Part shown: piece by piece, positions 36,571 to 45,920 of the stretch
How the letters are laid out: each line of letters opens with the position of its first letter
Position numbering within the stretch: position 1 is the stretch's first letter
From: Caballeronia sp. SEWSISQ10-4 2
Lineage (GTDB): Bacteria > Pseudomonadota > Gammaproteobacteria > Burkholderiales > Burkholderiaceae
Direction of reading: 5' to 3'
DNA length: 64,000 nucleotides
Assembly (NCBI RefSeq): GCF_030464885.1
Contig: NZ_JALPRJ010000012.1
Location: 62,001-126,000 of the forward strand
Notes under the pieces: model-generated
Told to the model about the DNA's origin: nothing
The model's database searches: none
Seen by the model: the letters and a program-made list of their open reading frames with translations, nothing else
Translations under genes and position numbers: made by a program

Positions 36571-37380
36571 GTGGAACAGTTCGGCGACAAGGTGGCCGTG
36601 GTCACCGGCGGTACTCAGGGACTTGGCGCTGCGATTGCAGCGCTATTGGTCGAGCGCGGTGCAAGCGGCGTGGTTATTTGCGGGCGTTCGCGAGACAAGG
36701 GTGAAGCGAAGGCGCGTGAACTGAGCGAGGCGAGCGGCGTGGACGTGCGTTACGTGCAAGCGGATCTCTCTCAAGTCGAGGATTGCCGGGCGGTGATCGC
36801 GGCGGCGGACGCGTGGTTTGGGCGCATTGATGTGCTGGTCAATGCAGCGGCCATGACCGATCGCGGCACGATCCTCGATACCGACCCCGCTCTCTTCGAT
36901 CGCATCTTCGCGACTAACGTGCGCGCGCCGTTTTTCCTGATGCAGGAGACCGTCCGCGTCATGCGGCGCGAGCGCACTGAAGGGGCTATCGTCAACATTT
37001 GCTCGATGTCGGCGATGGCAGGGCAACCGTTCATCGCGGCGTATTGCGCGTCGAAGGGCGCGCTGGCCACGTTGACGCAGAACACGGGGTACGCGCTCTT
37101 GCGTAACCGGATCCGCGTGAATGGTTTGAATCTCGGCTGGATGGCCTCCGATGGCGAGGACCGGATCCAGCGGGAATATCACGGCGCGAGTGATGATTGG
37201 CTGGCGCAGGCGGGGGCGGTGCAGCCGTTTGGGCGGCTGATCGAACCGGAAGAAGCGGCGCGCGCGGTTGCATTTCTGGCGAGCGGCGAGTCGGGTCTGA
37301 TGACGGGATCGATGGTGAATTACGATCAGTCGGTGTGGGGTGCGTTCGATGACACGCCACATCCGGGGGCGCCGCTTTAG
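36571..37380 (+). CDS. SDR family oxidoreductase
   Basis: 269 residues. TGGTQGLG cofactor motif, VNAAAM in place of NNAG, Ser in CSMSAMAG and YCASK for catalysis. It begins at GTG with GGAG upstream and follows the ABC ATPase gene by 25 bases, so it closes the importer operon. It probably oxidises a hydroxyl of the imported sugar or cyclitol, the job done by MocA (an unrelated Gfo/Idh-type enzyme) in rhizopine clusters. Confidence 0.9.
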   Translation: MEQFGDKVAVVTGGTQGLGAAIAALLVERGASGVVICGRSRDKGEAKARELSEASGVDVRYVQADLSQVEDCRAVIAAADAWFGRIDVLVNAAAMTDRGTILDTDPALFDRIFATNVRAPFFLMQETVRVMRRERTEGAIVNICSMSAMAGQPFIAAYCASKGALATLTQNTGYALLRNRIRVNGLNLGWMASDGEDRIQREYHGASDDWLAQAGAVQPFGRLIEPEEAARAVAFLASGESGLMTGSMVNYDQSVWGAFDDTPHPGAPL

Positions 37381-37388
37381 CAAAATGA

Positions 37389-38306
37389 CTAAAGATTGCT
37401 CGCGACCGAACGTGGTTCCATGAACGTGTGGCGGAAGTATTCCCGTACCGCATGCATCCCGGGACTGAACTCGCGGTTCTTGCGCCATGCGAGGCCAACG
37501 CTCATTGGCGGAACCGGATCGCGCAGGACCATGGTTTCGATCCGTTTTCCTTCCAGCGACCAGGGGCGGTAGACCATATCCGACAAGATGGCGACGCCAC
37601 TGCCGTTCGCCACCATGCTGCGCACCGCCTCCACCGACGATGTCCGCAGCTTCACATTGGGCCGATGCGGCGTATCGGCCCAATAGCGCAGCGCGGTATA
37701 AGCAGCCTCATCGACAGTCAGCATGACGAACGGTTCTGGAGCGACATCGGCGAGCGTTACGCTTTCACGCTTGAGCAAGGGATGATGCGCACAAAGCCAA
37801 AGCCGGCGCGCCGAGTGAATCACGGGTTCCAGTACGAGTTCCGGGTTCGCCACGTTCGATGTCAATAGCACGGCCATGTCGTAGCGTTCGGTGATCAGGC
37901 CTTCTTCGATCGACTCGCGATTCAGCTCGTGCAGATTAATGGTGAGCAGCGGATAGAGCGTGCTTAGCCTCTGAAGATGATGCGGCAGGAAGTAACCGAT
38001 CACGGTATAGCTCGCGGCGATCGTAAGGGTGCCAGTCAGCGTGCTCTCGAGATTCGGGATCCGCATGGCCTCTTCGACGGACGAAAGAATGGTGTACGCC
38101 TGATTCAGGAATTTGCGCCCGGTCTGAGTCAGCGTCACGCCGCTCGCCATGCGCACGAATAGCTGGGTGCCAAGGCTGTCTTCGAGCTCCTTTATCGCGT
38201 TTGTCACTGCCGACTGGGAAATCGTGAGCTGGATTGCAGCCTGCGATATCTGCCCGAGTTCAGCCGTCGCCACGAAGTATTTGAGCTGCCGCAAAGTCAA
38301 AGCCAT
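37389..38306 (-). CDS. LysR family transcriptional regulator
   Basis: About 305 residues: N-terminal helix-turn-helix (QISQAAIQLTISQSAVTNAI) and a LysR effector domain. Start set at MALTLRQLKYF (38306), the family norm; the frame extends to 38342. It converges on the SDR gene and is divergent from the pxp/biotin carboxylase operon, which it probably controls. A palindrome at 38435-38450 lies in the shared spacer. Confidence 0.92.
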   Translation of the reverse strand: MALTLRQLKYFVATAELGQISQAAIQLTISQSAVTNAIKELEDSLGTQLFVRMASGVTLTQTGRKFLNQAYTILSSVEEAMRIPNLESTLTGTLTIAASYTVIGYFLPHHLQRLSTLYPLLTINLHELNRESIEEGLITERYDMAVLLTSNVANPELVLEPVIHSARRLWLCAHHPLLKRESVTLADVAPEPFVMLTVDEAAYTALRYWADTPHRPNVKLRTSSVEAVRSMVANGSGVAILSDMVYRPWSLEGKRIETMVLRDPVPPMSVGLAWRKNREFSPGMHAVREYFRHTFMEPRSVASNL

Positions 38307-38434
38307 GATGCCCGCCGAAAAATTGATATTGCACGCCGCCATATCTTATTCGCGCAAAATTACCAGGTCGAGTGACCGCGGCAATAAGGCAAGCGGTTGG
38401 CGTCCCATCAAAAAAACAGATACAGGGTCATCTG

Positions 38435-38450
38435 AAAATAGAACTATTTT
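38435..38450. promoter_or_regulatory. Palindrome between LysR and pxp operon
   Basis: AAAATAG-AA-CTATTTT, perfect 7+7 arms, A+T-rich, about 90 bases before pxpA. Placement and symmetry suit the recognition site of the adjacent LysR protein. Confidence 0.6.
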
Positions 38451-38539
38451 GGCGAGCCGCCACACCATAAGGTTCACGTAATCGGCATTGCGGGCGAGCG
38501 GTGGTGCACACCCAGGCCGATGAACCAGGAGCGCCAATC

Positions 38540-39319
38540 GTGAAAAAACGCAGTATCGACCTGAATTCGGACATGGGCGAAGGTTTCGGTCCATGGACCA
38601 TCGGCGACGGTGTGGACGCCGAGATCATGCCGCTGATCAGTTCAGCCAATATCGCCACGGGTTTCCATGCCGGAGACCCGAACATCATGGCGCGCACGGT
38701 TCAATCGGCGAAAGAAGCGGGCGTAGGCGTGGGCGCGCACCCGGGCTTTCGCGATCTGGTTGGATTCGGCCGCCGCACGATCACCGAGTCACCCCAGGCG
38801 CTTGTCAACGACATCGTGTTCCAGCTAGGAGCACTGCGCGAGTTCGCGAGGCTCGCAAACGTCGGCGTGCAGCATGTAAAGCCTCACGGTGCGCTCTACA
38901 TGCTCGCCGCAAAGGATGAAGAGCTGTCGCGCTGTCTGGTTGCGACCCTGCAGAAAATCGATCCGAGCTTGCTGTTGTACTGCATGGAGTCGTCGGTGAC
39001 CTATCAGGTTGCCCGCGAATTGGGCCAGCCCGTGGTCCGCGAGTTCTACGCCGATCGTGACTACGACGCGAGCGGGTCGATCGTTTTCACCCGCCGCGTC
39101 GGCCGGCTCGATGCAGCCCAGGTCGCCGCAAAAGTACTGCGCGCCTGCGTGGAAGGACGCGTGACGACGATCGAAGGTGGCGAGATAGACATCGACTTCG
39201 ATTCGGTCTGCATCCATAGCGACACGCCCGGTGCACTCGAACTCGTCCAGGCAACGCGTGACACGCTGATTCGCCACGACATTCGCATCGCCGCGCCGCA
39301 ACCGGCTTTCCCCCAATAA
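38540..39319 (+). CDS. pxpA: 5-oxoprolinase subunit A (LamB/YcsF family)
   Basis: 259 residues. The LamB/YcsF family is a TIM-barrel-like hydrolase subunit, here with the diagnostic [13 protein letters not shown] near the N-terminus, [11 protein letters not shown] and [12 protein letters not shown] start at the GTG at 38540 with AGGAG upstream. With PxpB and PxpC it makes ATP-dependent 5-oxoprolinase in other bacteria; here biotin carboxylase parts lie between the genes, so the substrate may be another lactam or cyclic amide. Confidence 0.92.
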   Translation: MKKRSIDLNSDMGEGFGPWTIGDGVDAEIMPLISSANIATGFHAGDPNIMARTVQSAKEAGVGVGAHPGFRDLVGFGRRTITESPQALVNDIVFQLGALREFARLANVGVQHVKPHGALYMLAAKDEELSRCLVATLQKIDPSLLLYCMESSVTYQVARELGQPVVREFYADRDYDASGSIVFTRRVGRLDAAQVAAKVLRACVEGRVTTIEGGEIDIDFDSVCIHSDTPGALELVQATRDTLIRHDIRIAAPQPAFPQ

Positions 39320-39349
39320 TTCCGACACGCCTGAGACAGGAGTACGAGC

Positions 39350-39592
39350 ATGGCCCAACACGACATTGTCAGCCCTTTGCCCGGGACGTTCTATAGGCGC
39401 TCATCGCCCGATGCCGCGCCGTTCGTCGAGGTCGGCGTCGAGATTGAGGAAGGCGCGACTGTGGGGCTGGTCGAGGTCATGAAGCAGTTCAGCGAAATCG
39501 AATCGACGGCTACAGGCCGCGTGACGAAGATCCTGGCCGAAGATGGCGACCCGGTCGACGCGGGTCAGGTTCTGATGCGAGTCGAGGAATAA
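39350..39592 (+). CDS. Biotin carboxyl carrier domain protein
   Basis: 80 residues, just the biotinyl/lipoyl-type domain. The biotinylated Lys is K45 in EVMKQF, where AccB proteins usually have AMK. No Pro/Ala-rich N-terminal extension like that of AccB. It follows pxpA and precedes the carboxylase gene, so it likely carries carboxybiotin within this operon's enzyme rather than for fatty acid synthesis. Confidence 0.9.
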   Translation: MAQHDIVSPLPGTFYRRSSPDAAPFVEVGVEIEEGATVGLVEVMKQFSEIESTATGRVTKILAEDGDPVDAGQVLMRVEE

Positions 39593-39596
39593 GCCG

Positions 39597-41006
39597 ATGT
39601 CCTTGGACGCCTTCTATACACCGCGACGCATTCGCACCGTGCTGGTCGCCAATCGCGGAGAGATCGCTGTGCGGATCATTCGCGCGGCGCAGGAACTGGG
39701 CATGCGTGCGGCCGTGACTGTCAGCGATGCGGACCGGGACAGCCTCGCCGCGCGCATGGCTGACGTAGCCGTGCCGATCGGGTCGGCGCACGCCGCTAAA
39801 AGTTATCTCAATCCAGCCGCCATTCTTGAAGCGGCTCAACAATGTGGCGCGGATGCGATTCATCCGGGCTATGGATTTTTATCGGAAAACGCGGCGTTCG
39901 CAGAGAAGGTCGAGACCGCGGGGCTGATCTTCGTCGGCCCGTCTTCGTCAATCATTGCGATGATGGGCGACAAGGCCCGCGCACGTGCCACCGCGCAACG
40001 CGCAGGCGTGCCGACCGTGCCCGGCAGCGAGGGCGTACTCGACTCACTCGATCAGGCGCGCGATGTCGCCGGCCGCATTGGTTATCCGGTGATGATCAAG
40101 GCCGCTGCCGGCGGGGGCGGACGCGGCATTCGCGTAGCACACGATGCGGCTCAGCTCGATGTGGAGTTACCGCTCGCGCAACGTGAGGCACAAGCAGCGT
40201 TCGGCAACGCCGAAGTCTATCTGGAACGCTTCATCGGGCGGGCGCGCCACATTGAAGTGCAAGTACTTGGCGATGGCAAGAACGTCGTCCATCTGTTCGA
40301 GCGCGAGTGCTCCCTGCAACGGCGTCGACAGAAGATCTTCGAGGAAGCACCCTCGCCTTCGCTGACGCGTGAACTACGCACATCGTTATGCGAATCGGCT
40401 ACGCGACTGGCTCAGGAAGTCGGATATCGAAGTGCGGGCACGCTCGAATATCTGTTCGACGAAACACGCGGCGAGTTTTACTTCATCGAAATGAACACGC
40501 GTATCCAGGTCGAGCATCCGGTGACCGAAGCCATAACGGGCATTGACCTCGTGCGTGAATCCTTACGCATTGCAGATGGCGAGCCGTTGCGCTTTGAACA
40601 AGGCGATATCGTCATGCGCGGAGCCGCTATCGAATGCCGCATCAATGCCGAAGATCCGGATCGCGATTTCCGTCCGAGTCCGGGCCGTATCGATAAACTG
40701 GTGTGGCCGGCTGGCCCGGGCGTGCGAATCGATTCCATGCTGTATCAGGGCTACACCATCCCGCCATTCTATGACTCGTTGCTGGCGAAACTTATTGTCT
40801 TCGACGAAAGCCGGCCGGCGGCGCTTGCACGACTCGATCGTGCGTTGCGCGAGATGAAGATAGGCGGTGTCAAGACAACCGCGCCGCTGCATCAGGCCAT
40901 GCTTGCAGACCCGGATATCCGCGCGGGCCGATACCACACGAACCATCTTGAAGCATGGATGGCGCAACGCAATGCAAAACTTGGCGAGAGTGAGGAGGCA
41001 GCATGA
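39597..41006 (+). CDS. Biotin carboxylase (AccC-like)
   Basis: 469 residues, full-length ATP-grasp biotin carboxylase: KAAAGGGGRGIRVA for ATP, FIEMNTRIQVEHPVTE for metal and catalysis, and the C-terminal domain. It carboxylates the biotin carrier using bicarbonate and ATP. Four bases separate it from the carrier gene and it overlaps pxpB by ATGA. The chromosomal acetyl-CoA carboxylase usually has its own accBC, so this is probably a specialised copy. Confidence 0.92.
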   Translation: MSLDAFYTPRRIRTVLVANRGEIAVRIIRAAQELGMRAAVTVSDADRDSLAARMADVAVPIGSAHAAKSYLNPAAILEAAQQCGADAIHPGYGFLSENAAFAEKVETAGLIFVGPSSSIIAMMGDKARARATAQRAGVPTVPGSEGVLDSLDQARDVAGRIGYPVMIKAAAGGGGRGIRVAHDAAQLDVELPLAQREAQAAFGNAEVYLERFIGRARHIEVQVLGDGKNVVHLFERECSLQRRRQKIFEEAPSPSLTRELRTSLCESATRLAQEVGYRSAGTLEYLFDETRGEFYFIEMNTRIQVEHPVTEAITGIDLVRESLRIADGEPLRFEQGDIVMRGAAIECRINAEDPDRDFRPSPGRIDKLVWPAGPGVRIDSMLYQGYTIPPFYDSLLAKLIVFDESRPAALARLDRALREMKIGGVKTTAPLHQAMLADPDIRAGRYHTNHLEAWMAQRNAKLGESEEAA

Positions 41007-41878
41007 ACGTCCGTTACACATTCGGCGGCGATGAGTTCATCTTCGTCGAGATCAGCGAGGACATGTCGCTCGATGCGTTCTTCAAGGGCACGGCCATCAC
41101 ACGCGAGCTGCAGCGTCGCAACGTGGCGGGCGTGACGGAAATTTGTCCGGCGAACGCGTCGTATCAGGTTCGATACGATCCGGACGTGATCGCGCCCGAG
41201 ACGCTGCTGGCCCTGCTTAAAGAGATCGATGCAGAAGTGGCGGATGCCCCTCTGGAATTGGAGACGCGCATCGTAGAAGTACCTGTGCTCTACAACGATC
41301 CGTGGACCCATGAGACGCTCATGCGTTTTCGGGAGCGCCACCAGGACCCGTCATCGACCGATCTGAAGTACGCCGCGCGCATCAACGGCCTAAGCACCGT
41401 CGACGCGTTCATCGCCGCACATTCCGGTGCGCCATGGTTTGTTTCGATGGTCGGTTTCGTCGCGGGCCTGCCCTTCATGTTCCAGATGGTCGAGAGATCG
41501 CGGCAACTCGAAGTGCCGAAGTATCTGCGGCCTCGTACCGATACCCCCAAACTCACCGTCGGCCACGGCGGCTGTTTCGGTTGCATCTACTCGGTGCGCG
41601 GCGCGGGTGGGTACCAGATGTTCGGCGTGACACCCGCCCCGATCTTCGACCCTCAGCAACGCCTTTCTTACTTGCGTGATTTCATGGTGTTCTTCAAGCC
41701 TGGCGATATCGTCAAGTTCAAGCCGATCGACCGGCAAACCTATGATCGCGCCGTTGCCGAGGTCGAAGCGGGCACGTTCGAACTGCGCGTGAAACCCGTG
41801 AAATTCGTATTGAGCGAATTCAAGCATGACCCCGATGCCTATAACCGCACACTCGCCGAGGTCCTCGATGCCGACTGA
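41003..41878 (+). CDS. pxpB: 5-oxoprolinase subunit B (KipI / AHS1 family)
   Basis: 291 residues, AHS1/KipI family, the same fold as one central domain of urea carboxylase. Visible: FVSMVGFVAGLPFMFQM and VGHGGCFGCIYSVRGAGGYQMFGVTP. The N-terminal ~90 residues form the usual KipI cap. Coupled to the carboxylase gene (ATGA) and overlapping pxpC by 11 bases. Confidence 0.92.
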   Translation: MNVRYTFGGDEFIFVEISEDMSLDAFFKGTAITRELQRRNVAGVTEICPANASYQVRYDPDVIAPETLLALLKEIDAEVADAPLELETRIVEVPVLYNDPWTHETLMRFRERHQDPSSTDLKYAARINGLSTVDAFIAAHSGAPWFVSMVGFVAGLPFMFQMVERSRQLEVPKYLRPRTDTPKLTVGHGGCFGCIYSVRGAGGYQMFGVTPAPIFDPQQRLSYLRDFMVFFKPGDIVKFKPIDRQTYDRAVAEVEAGTFELRVKPVKFVLSEFKHDPDAYNRTLAEVLDAD

Positions 41879-42863
41879 CAAAACCTGCGTGATTGAAGTG
41901 GTGAAGCCGGGGTTGGCGACCTCGGTTCAGGATACCGGGCGGCAAGGTTACTACTACGTCGGCATTCCGCCGTCGGGTGCGCTCGACCAGTTTTCGTTGC
42001 GAGCGGCGAACCTGCTGGTTGGAAATAGCGAAGATGCGGCGGCGCTCGAATGCACGTTGCTTGGACCGCAACTGGTCTTTCATTCAGACACACTGATTGC
42101 CGTCACAGGCGCCGAGATGACGCCAAAGATCGATGGCGTCGCACAGGCCTGCAACGTCTCGCTGCGTATCAAGGCCGGCAGCACACTGACCTTCGATCAC
42201 GTGAAGGCGGGCGCACGGGCGTGCCTCGCGGTGGCGGGCGGTATCGATGTGCCGGTGGTCCTTGGCAGCCGCTCGACCTACACCCTGGGTGCGATCGGCG
42301 GACTCGAAGGGCGACGCTTGCAAAAGGGCGATCGATTGACAAGCTTTGCACCCGGTCACCAAGCGAAAGAAGGCCGTGAGCTCCCCGCCGATCTCCGAAT
42401 GCCTCTCGCCAGGGAAATCGAACTGCGTGTGCTGCCCGGGCTCTATCACCATCGCCTGACCGATGAATCGGCCCACACCTTCTTCGATGACACCTGGGTG
42501 GTCGCGCCGGAAGCGGACCGCATTGGCTACCGGTACAAGCAGGGACGTGCGCTGCAATTCCGCGAACGTGTGCAGCCTTTTGGCGCGGGCGCCGACTCTT
42601 CGAACATCGTCGATGCGTGTTATCCGATCGGCTCCATCCAGGTGCCCGGCGGTCTCGAACCGATCATCCTGCATCGCGATGCCGTCTCGGGTGGCGGCTA
42701 CGCCACCATCGGCACCGTGATCAGCGCGGACATGGATCTCATCGGCCAGATGCAGCCGAATCATCGCGCGCGTTTTGTCGCGGTATCGATGGACCAGACG
42801 CTCACTGCGCGTCGCGCCGCAAGCGCAAGACTTCTTCGTTTGCGCGACGTGCTGGGTCGTTAG
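41868..42863 (+). CDS. pxpC: 5-oxoprolinase subunit C (KipA / AHS2 family)
   Basis: 331 residues, AHS2/KipA family, also found as a domain of urea carboxylase. Signature pieces SVQDTGRQGYYYVGIPPSG and the C-terminal GGYATIGTVISADMDLIGQM are intact. Start at the ATG at 41868 with GAGG upstream; an in-frame ATG at 41826 would overlap pxpB further. Last gene before a double hairpin. Confidence 0.92.
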   Translation: MPTDKTCVIEVVKPGLATSVQDTGRQGYYYVGIPPSGALDQFSLRAANLLVGNSEDAAALECTLLGPQLVFHSDTLIAVTGAEMTPKIDGVAQACNVSLRIKAGSTLTFDHVKAGARACLAVAGGIDVPVVLGSRSTYTLGAIGGLEGRRLQKGDRLTSFAPGHQAKEGRELPADLRMPLAREIELRVLPGLYHHRLTDESAHTFFDDTWVVAPEADRIGYRYKQGRALQFRERVQPFGAGADSSNIVDACYPIGSIQVPGGLEPIILHRDAVSGGGYATIGTVISADMDLIGQMQPNHRARFVAVSMDQTLTARRAASARLLRLRDVLGR

Positions 42864-42896
42864 CAACGTACTCTTTTGAATCGAAGCAAACCCGCA

Positions 42897-42940
42897 GCGT
42901 CGTGCTAGTCACGACGCCGCGCGGGAGACGTTCGCCCGCG
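42897..42940 (+). terminator. Double hairpin after pxpC
   Basis: GCGTCGTG-N5-CACGACGC (42897-42917) followed by CGCGGG-N9-CCCGCG (42920-42940). A T6 run comes only about 18 bases later. Either a strong but atypical terminator or an attenuator reducing permease expression. Confidence 0.55.
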
Positions 42941-43027
42941 GTTATTCCAGTCGTGCTTTTTTCTATTTGCGGGCGTTAGCGGGTCGCGCCTGCTTCTTTC
43001 ACTCTACTGCCTGAAGGAGCAAGGATC

Positions 43028-44380
43028 ATGGCTAACTTGTCGAAGGACCCTGCGGGACACGAACGGGATTTATCGACACACTCCGTTCCCGACAGCGCCC
43101 GAATGCCCGCATTTTCGCTGACTATGGCGTGGTGGGCCGTCTGCAGCGCGGTGTTTTATATCGTGGTCGGGGCAGCGCTCGCGCTACAGTACGGCACGCG
43201 CAATGCGCTGATCGGCATGGCGCTTTCAGTCATCTCGTATGGCATTGTCAATTCAATCATCAGCCGCTATGCGATCCGCACCGGGTTGTCGGTAGCGCTA
43301 TTCTCGCGCGTGCTGTTTGGAGGTGCAGGAGCCGCGCTCGCTACGCTGATCTTCTTCGCCACGGCGATCTACTACGCTGTCTTCGAAGGCTCCGTGATCG
43401 CAGTCGCGGCGCACAACCTCTTCCCGGCGCTGGACTATAAGTGGGCGGCGCTGATCGTAGTCTGCTACAGCGTGCCGCTGGTGTTCGGCAGCGTCCAGCA
43501 CTGGCTCGACAAGTTCAACGGTGTGCTGCTGCCCTTCTATCTGCTAGGCCTGCTGGCAGCAGTGCTTCTGACGACCCACGAGTATGGCTACAACGCAGCG
43601 TGGCTCGACTTCGGCCCCAAGGGCACGATACCCGCGAACGGCTGGTGGAATTGCTTCGTGTATTACATGGGCGTGTGGGTCCTGATGATGTTCACCTTCG
43701 ACTATGCGCGCTTCGGCCGCCAGAAGGATGCACCCTATCACGGCCGCTTCAATTTCGGCATGCCGTTCTATCTCGTCACATTCCTGCTGAACGGCGCAGT
43801 CGGTATTTATCTGGTCAGCACGATTCCCGGATTGGGGCCGCTCTCGGAAGTATCGGTGGTGCTCGCGCTGCTGAAGCTGATGGGGATATGGGGCCTTCTG
43901 TTCGTGTGGGTTACGCAGTCGCGCATCAACACGGCGAACTACTATCTTGCCGCGATCAACATGCAAGCGTTCTTTCGAAAGGTCGCAGGTCTGCACGCGC
44001 CGAAGTTCGTCTGGGCACTCGTGGTCGGCGTAGTGGTGTATGCGCTGATGATGGCCGACGTGTTTTCAAAGATCCTGCAAGCACTCGCCTATCAGGGAAT
44101 CTTTGTGGTAGCGTGGGTTGGCGTTGCGCTTGCCCATATTCTGTCGACCAAGGTCGACACCTTGCTCGGTGCAGAGATCGAGTGTCGCGACTCACACGTA
44201 CCCGCGTTCAATCCGGGCGGCCTGACTGCATGGTTCGCCGGCGCGTTCGCGGGGTTGCTGCTGATGAACCTTCCGGGTGTGTTGCAATCGTTCTCCGCAC
44301 CGGCCACGTTCGTCGTATCGTGGGTGACTTACCGGGCAATGCTTGTTGCCGCTAAACGAACGTGGTTCGTACGCGGCTAA
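43028..44380 (+). CDS. NCS1 family nucleobase/ureide permease
   Basis: 450 residues with about 12 membrane segments, purine-cytosine permease family (PF02133). Features include FSRVLFGGAGAALATLIFF and NGWWNCFVYYMGVWVLMMF. The family moves cytosine, allantoin, hydantoins and related compounds with Na+ or H+. AGGAG precedes the ATG. Downstream of the split carboxylase operon, it suggests a cyclic amide or ureide substrate. Confidence 0.9.
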   Translation: MANLSKDPAGHERDLSTHSVPDSARMPAFSLTMAWWAVCSAVFYIVVGAALALQYGTRNALIGMALSVISYGIVNSIISRYAIRTGLSVALFSRVLFGGAGAALATLIFFATAIYYAVFEGSVIAVAAHNLFPALDYKWAALIVVCYSVPLVFGSVQHWLDKFNGVLLPFYLLGLLAAVLLTTHEYGYNAAWLDFGPKGTIPANGWWNCFVYYMGVWVLMMFTFDYARFGRQKDAPYHGRFNFGMPFYLVTFLLNGAVGIYLVSTIPGLGPLSEVSVVLALLKLMGIWGLLFVWVTQSRINTANYYLAAINMQAFFRKVAGLHAPKFVWALVVGVVVYALMMADVFSKILQALAYQGIFVVAWVGVALAHILSTKVDTLLGAEIECRDSHVPAFNPGGLTAWFAGAFAGLLLMNLPGVLQSFSAPATFVVSWVTYRAMLVAAKRTWFVRG

Positions 44381-44511
44381 GCCATTTCCACCTACGACGT
44401 CTACCAAAGCAACGGCCTCGTCATGGCGGTCGACAAGGTTCTGTTGCGGGTCAACGTACGGTCCGCGCAGGAACGACGTCGTGGGGTTGGCCGACCATTT
44501 GCGTCGAAACC

Positions 44512-45420
44512 TCATCGAGCCGTTGCGCTCAGCGCGGTATGCGTGTGTTCGCGCAATTCATCTGGCATAAAAGCCCGCTCAAGACCGCCCTCGCTCAGCC
44601 ATGCGCGTGTCTTCCCGGCTGCCCGCTCGATCAGGCGGTCGCATTGCGTGTAGTCGTAAGGCGATACATCGAGGGGACACAATGGCGGCACGACAAAGAT
44701 CTCGGCACGGGACGAGTAAAATTCCAGATCGCGCACAAGTTGCCGTGCGATGACAAGCGTTAGCGCATGCATGGCCTGCGCAATCGGGTTGCCAGGCGGC
44801 TTGCGCAGCGCACAAGCAAAACCGGCTGGTAGCACAATGACGCGCGTTGCACCGAGCGCGATGGCCACGGAGATCGGCGTATTGTTGGCCACACCGCCAT
44901 CGACCAGATCCCGGTCGCCAATGCGCACCGGCGGGAACACGCCGGGAATCGCAGCGCTCGCGAGGACGGCATCCACCACCGGACCGGATGAGAGGATGAC
45001 TTCGTTGCCCCTCAACATGTCAGTGGCGACTATGTGGAGCGGAATGACCGATTGCTCCACCTGTGCATACGACAAATTATTCTCCAGCAGCATGCGCAGG
45101 GCCGTTGCCTCGACGAGATGGGAACGGCCACGCAACATCATCTGGAACAGCCCAAGCATGGTGAGCGGCATGATGTCCCGCCGCCTGATGCGACACCACA
45201 GCAATTCGAGCATGGCGACGCCGTCGCTATCAGGCCGGCCAGCAAAATACGCCGCATTGATGGCTCCGGCGGATGCGCCGATCACGCAACCTGGGCGAAC
45301 GCCTTGATCGAGCAACTCCCGCAGCATGCCCACCTCGATCGCGCCGAGGCTGCCGCCGCCCGCGAATACGAATGCGGTTAATCCTGGGGGAACGGATAGA
45401 GTGGGATGATGAAAGGACAT
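44512..45420 (-). CDS. Patatin-like phospholipase
   Basis: 302 residues. Oxyanion motif GGGSLG, nucleophile Ser in GASAG, catalytic Asp in DLVDGGVANN: a complete Ser-Asp dyad. Probably a cytosolic acyl hydrolase of the RssA/YlbK type, as no signal peptide is seen. Start at the ATG at 45420 with GAGGAGG upstream. It converges on the permease gene and shows no operon partner. Confidence 0.9.
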   Translation of the reverse strand: MSFHHPTLSVPPGLTAFVFAGGGSLGAIEVGMLRELLDQGVRPGCVIGASAGAINAAYFAGRPDSDGVAMLELLWCRIRRRDIMPLTMLGLFQMMLRGRSHLVEATALRMLLENNLSYAQVEQSVIPLHIVATDMLRGNEVILSSGPVVDAVLASAAIPGVFPPVRIGDRDLVDGGVANNTPISVAIALGATRVIVLPAGFACALRKPPGNPIAQAMHALTLVIARQLVRDLEFYSSRAEIFVVPPLCPLDVSPYDYTQCDRLIERAAGKTRAWLSEGGLERAFMPDELREHTHTALSATAR

Positions 45421-45626
45421 GTCTGCCTCCTCTCGTGCGGGGCAATACCGGATGCAGTTTCCGCGGTTCACCGGGCAAATTCACGCGAAATGACGAGCGG
45501 CTCTATCAGGACTACGCCGCCCGGGGCTCGCCTTGGTTATCTGGAATCCGGTTACCGAAGCTGCCGCTTGCCGGAACGTCGACATCACGCCCAAGGCAGC
45601 CTCGGTAAGTCATTGCCGGACAGGAC

Positions 45627-45920
45627 TTAGTGGCCCTTGAACAGATCCAGCAGTTGATTCTGCATTTGCATCATTTCGTGCTCGTGCTTCATCTCCATCT
45701 GAGATATCGCCTCCTGGTGTTCCATCTCCATCTGCATCATTTTCTGCTGGATGGTGATGGCCTGGGTACGTTGTTCGGGCGTCAGCTTGTCCATCATCAT
45801 TTGGTAGTTCGGCGGCATAAGATACGTGCCGTTGTGCCCGATGCCCTGTGCCTGCGCGAGGCCCGCGACCAAAGAAAGCGGAAGCATTGCGCAGAGGATG
45901 ACTTTTCGAATCGATTTCAT
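45627..45920 (-). CDS. Methionine-rich secreted peptide
   Basis: 97 residues. A signal peptide (cleavage after AGLAQAQ) leaves a mature part of ~73 residues, very rich in Met, Glu, His and Gln, with repeated units such as MEMEHQE and MKHEHEMMQMQ, predicted helical. The LTPEQRTQ segment recalls Spy/CpxP-like periplasmic proteins. Clustered Met and His suggest copper or other metal binding. No relative recognised with certainty. Confidence 0.7.
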   Translation of the reverse strand: MKSIRKVILCAMLPLSLVAGLAQAQGIGHNGTYLMPPNYQMMMDKLTPEQRTQAITIQQKMMQMEMEHQEAISQMEMKHEHEMMQMQNQLLDLFKGH

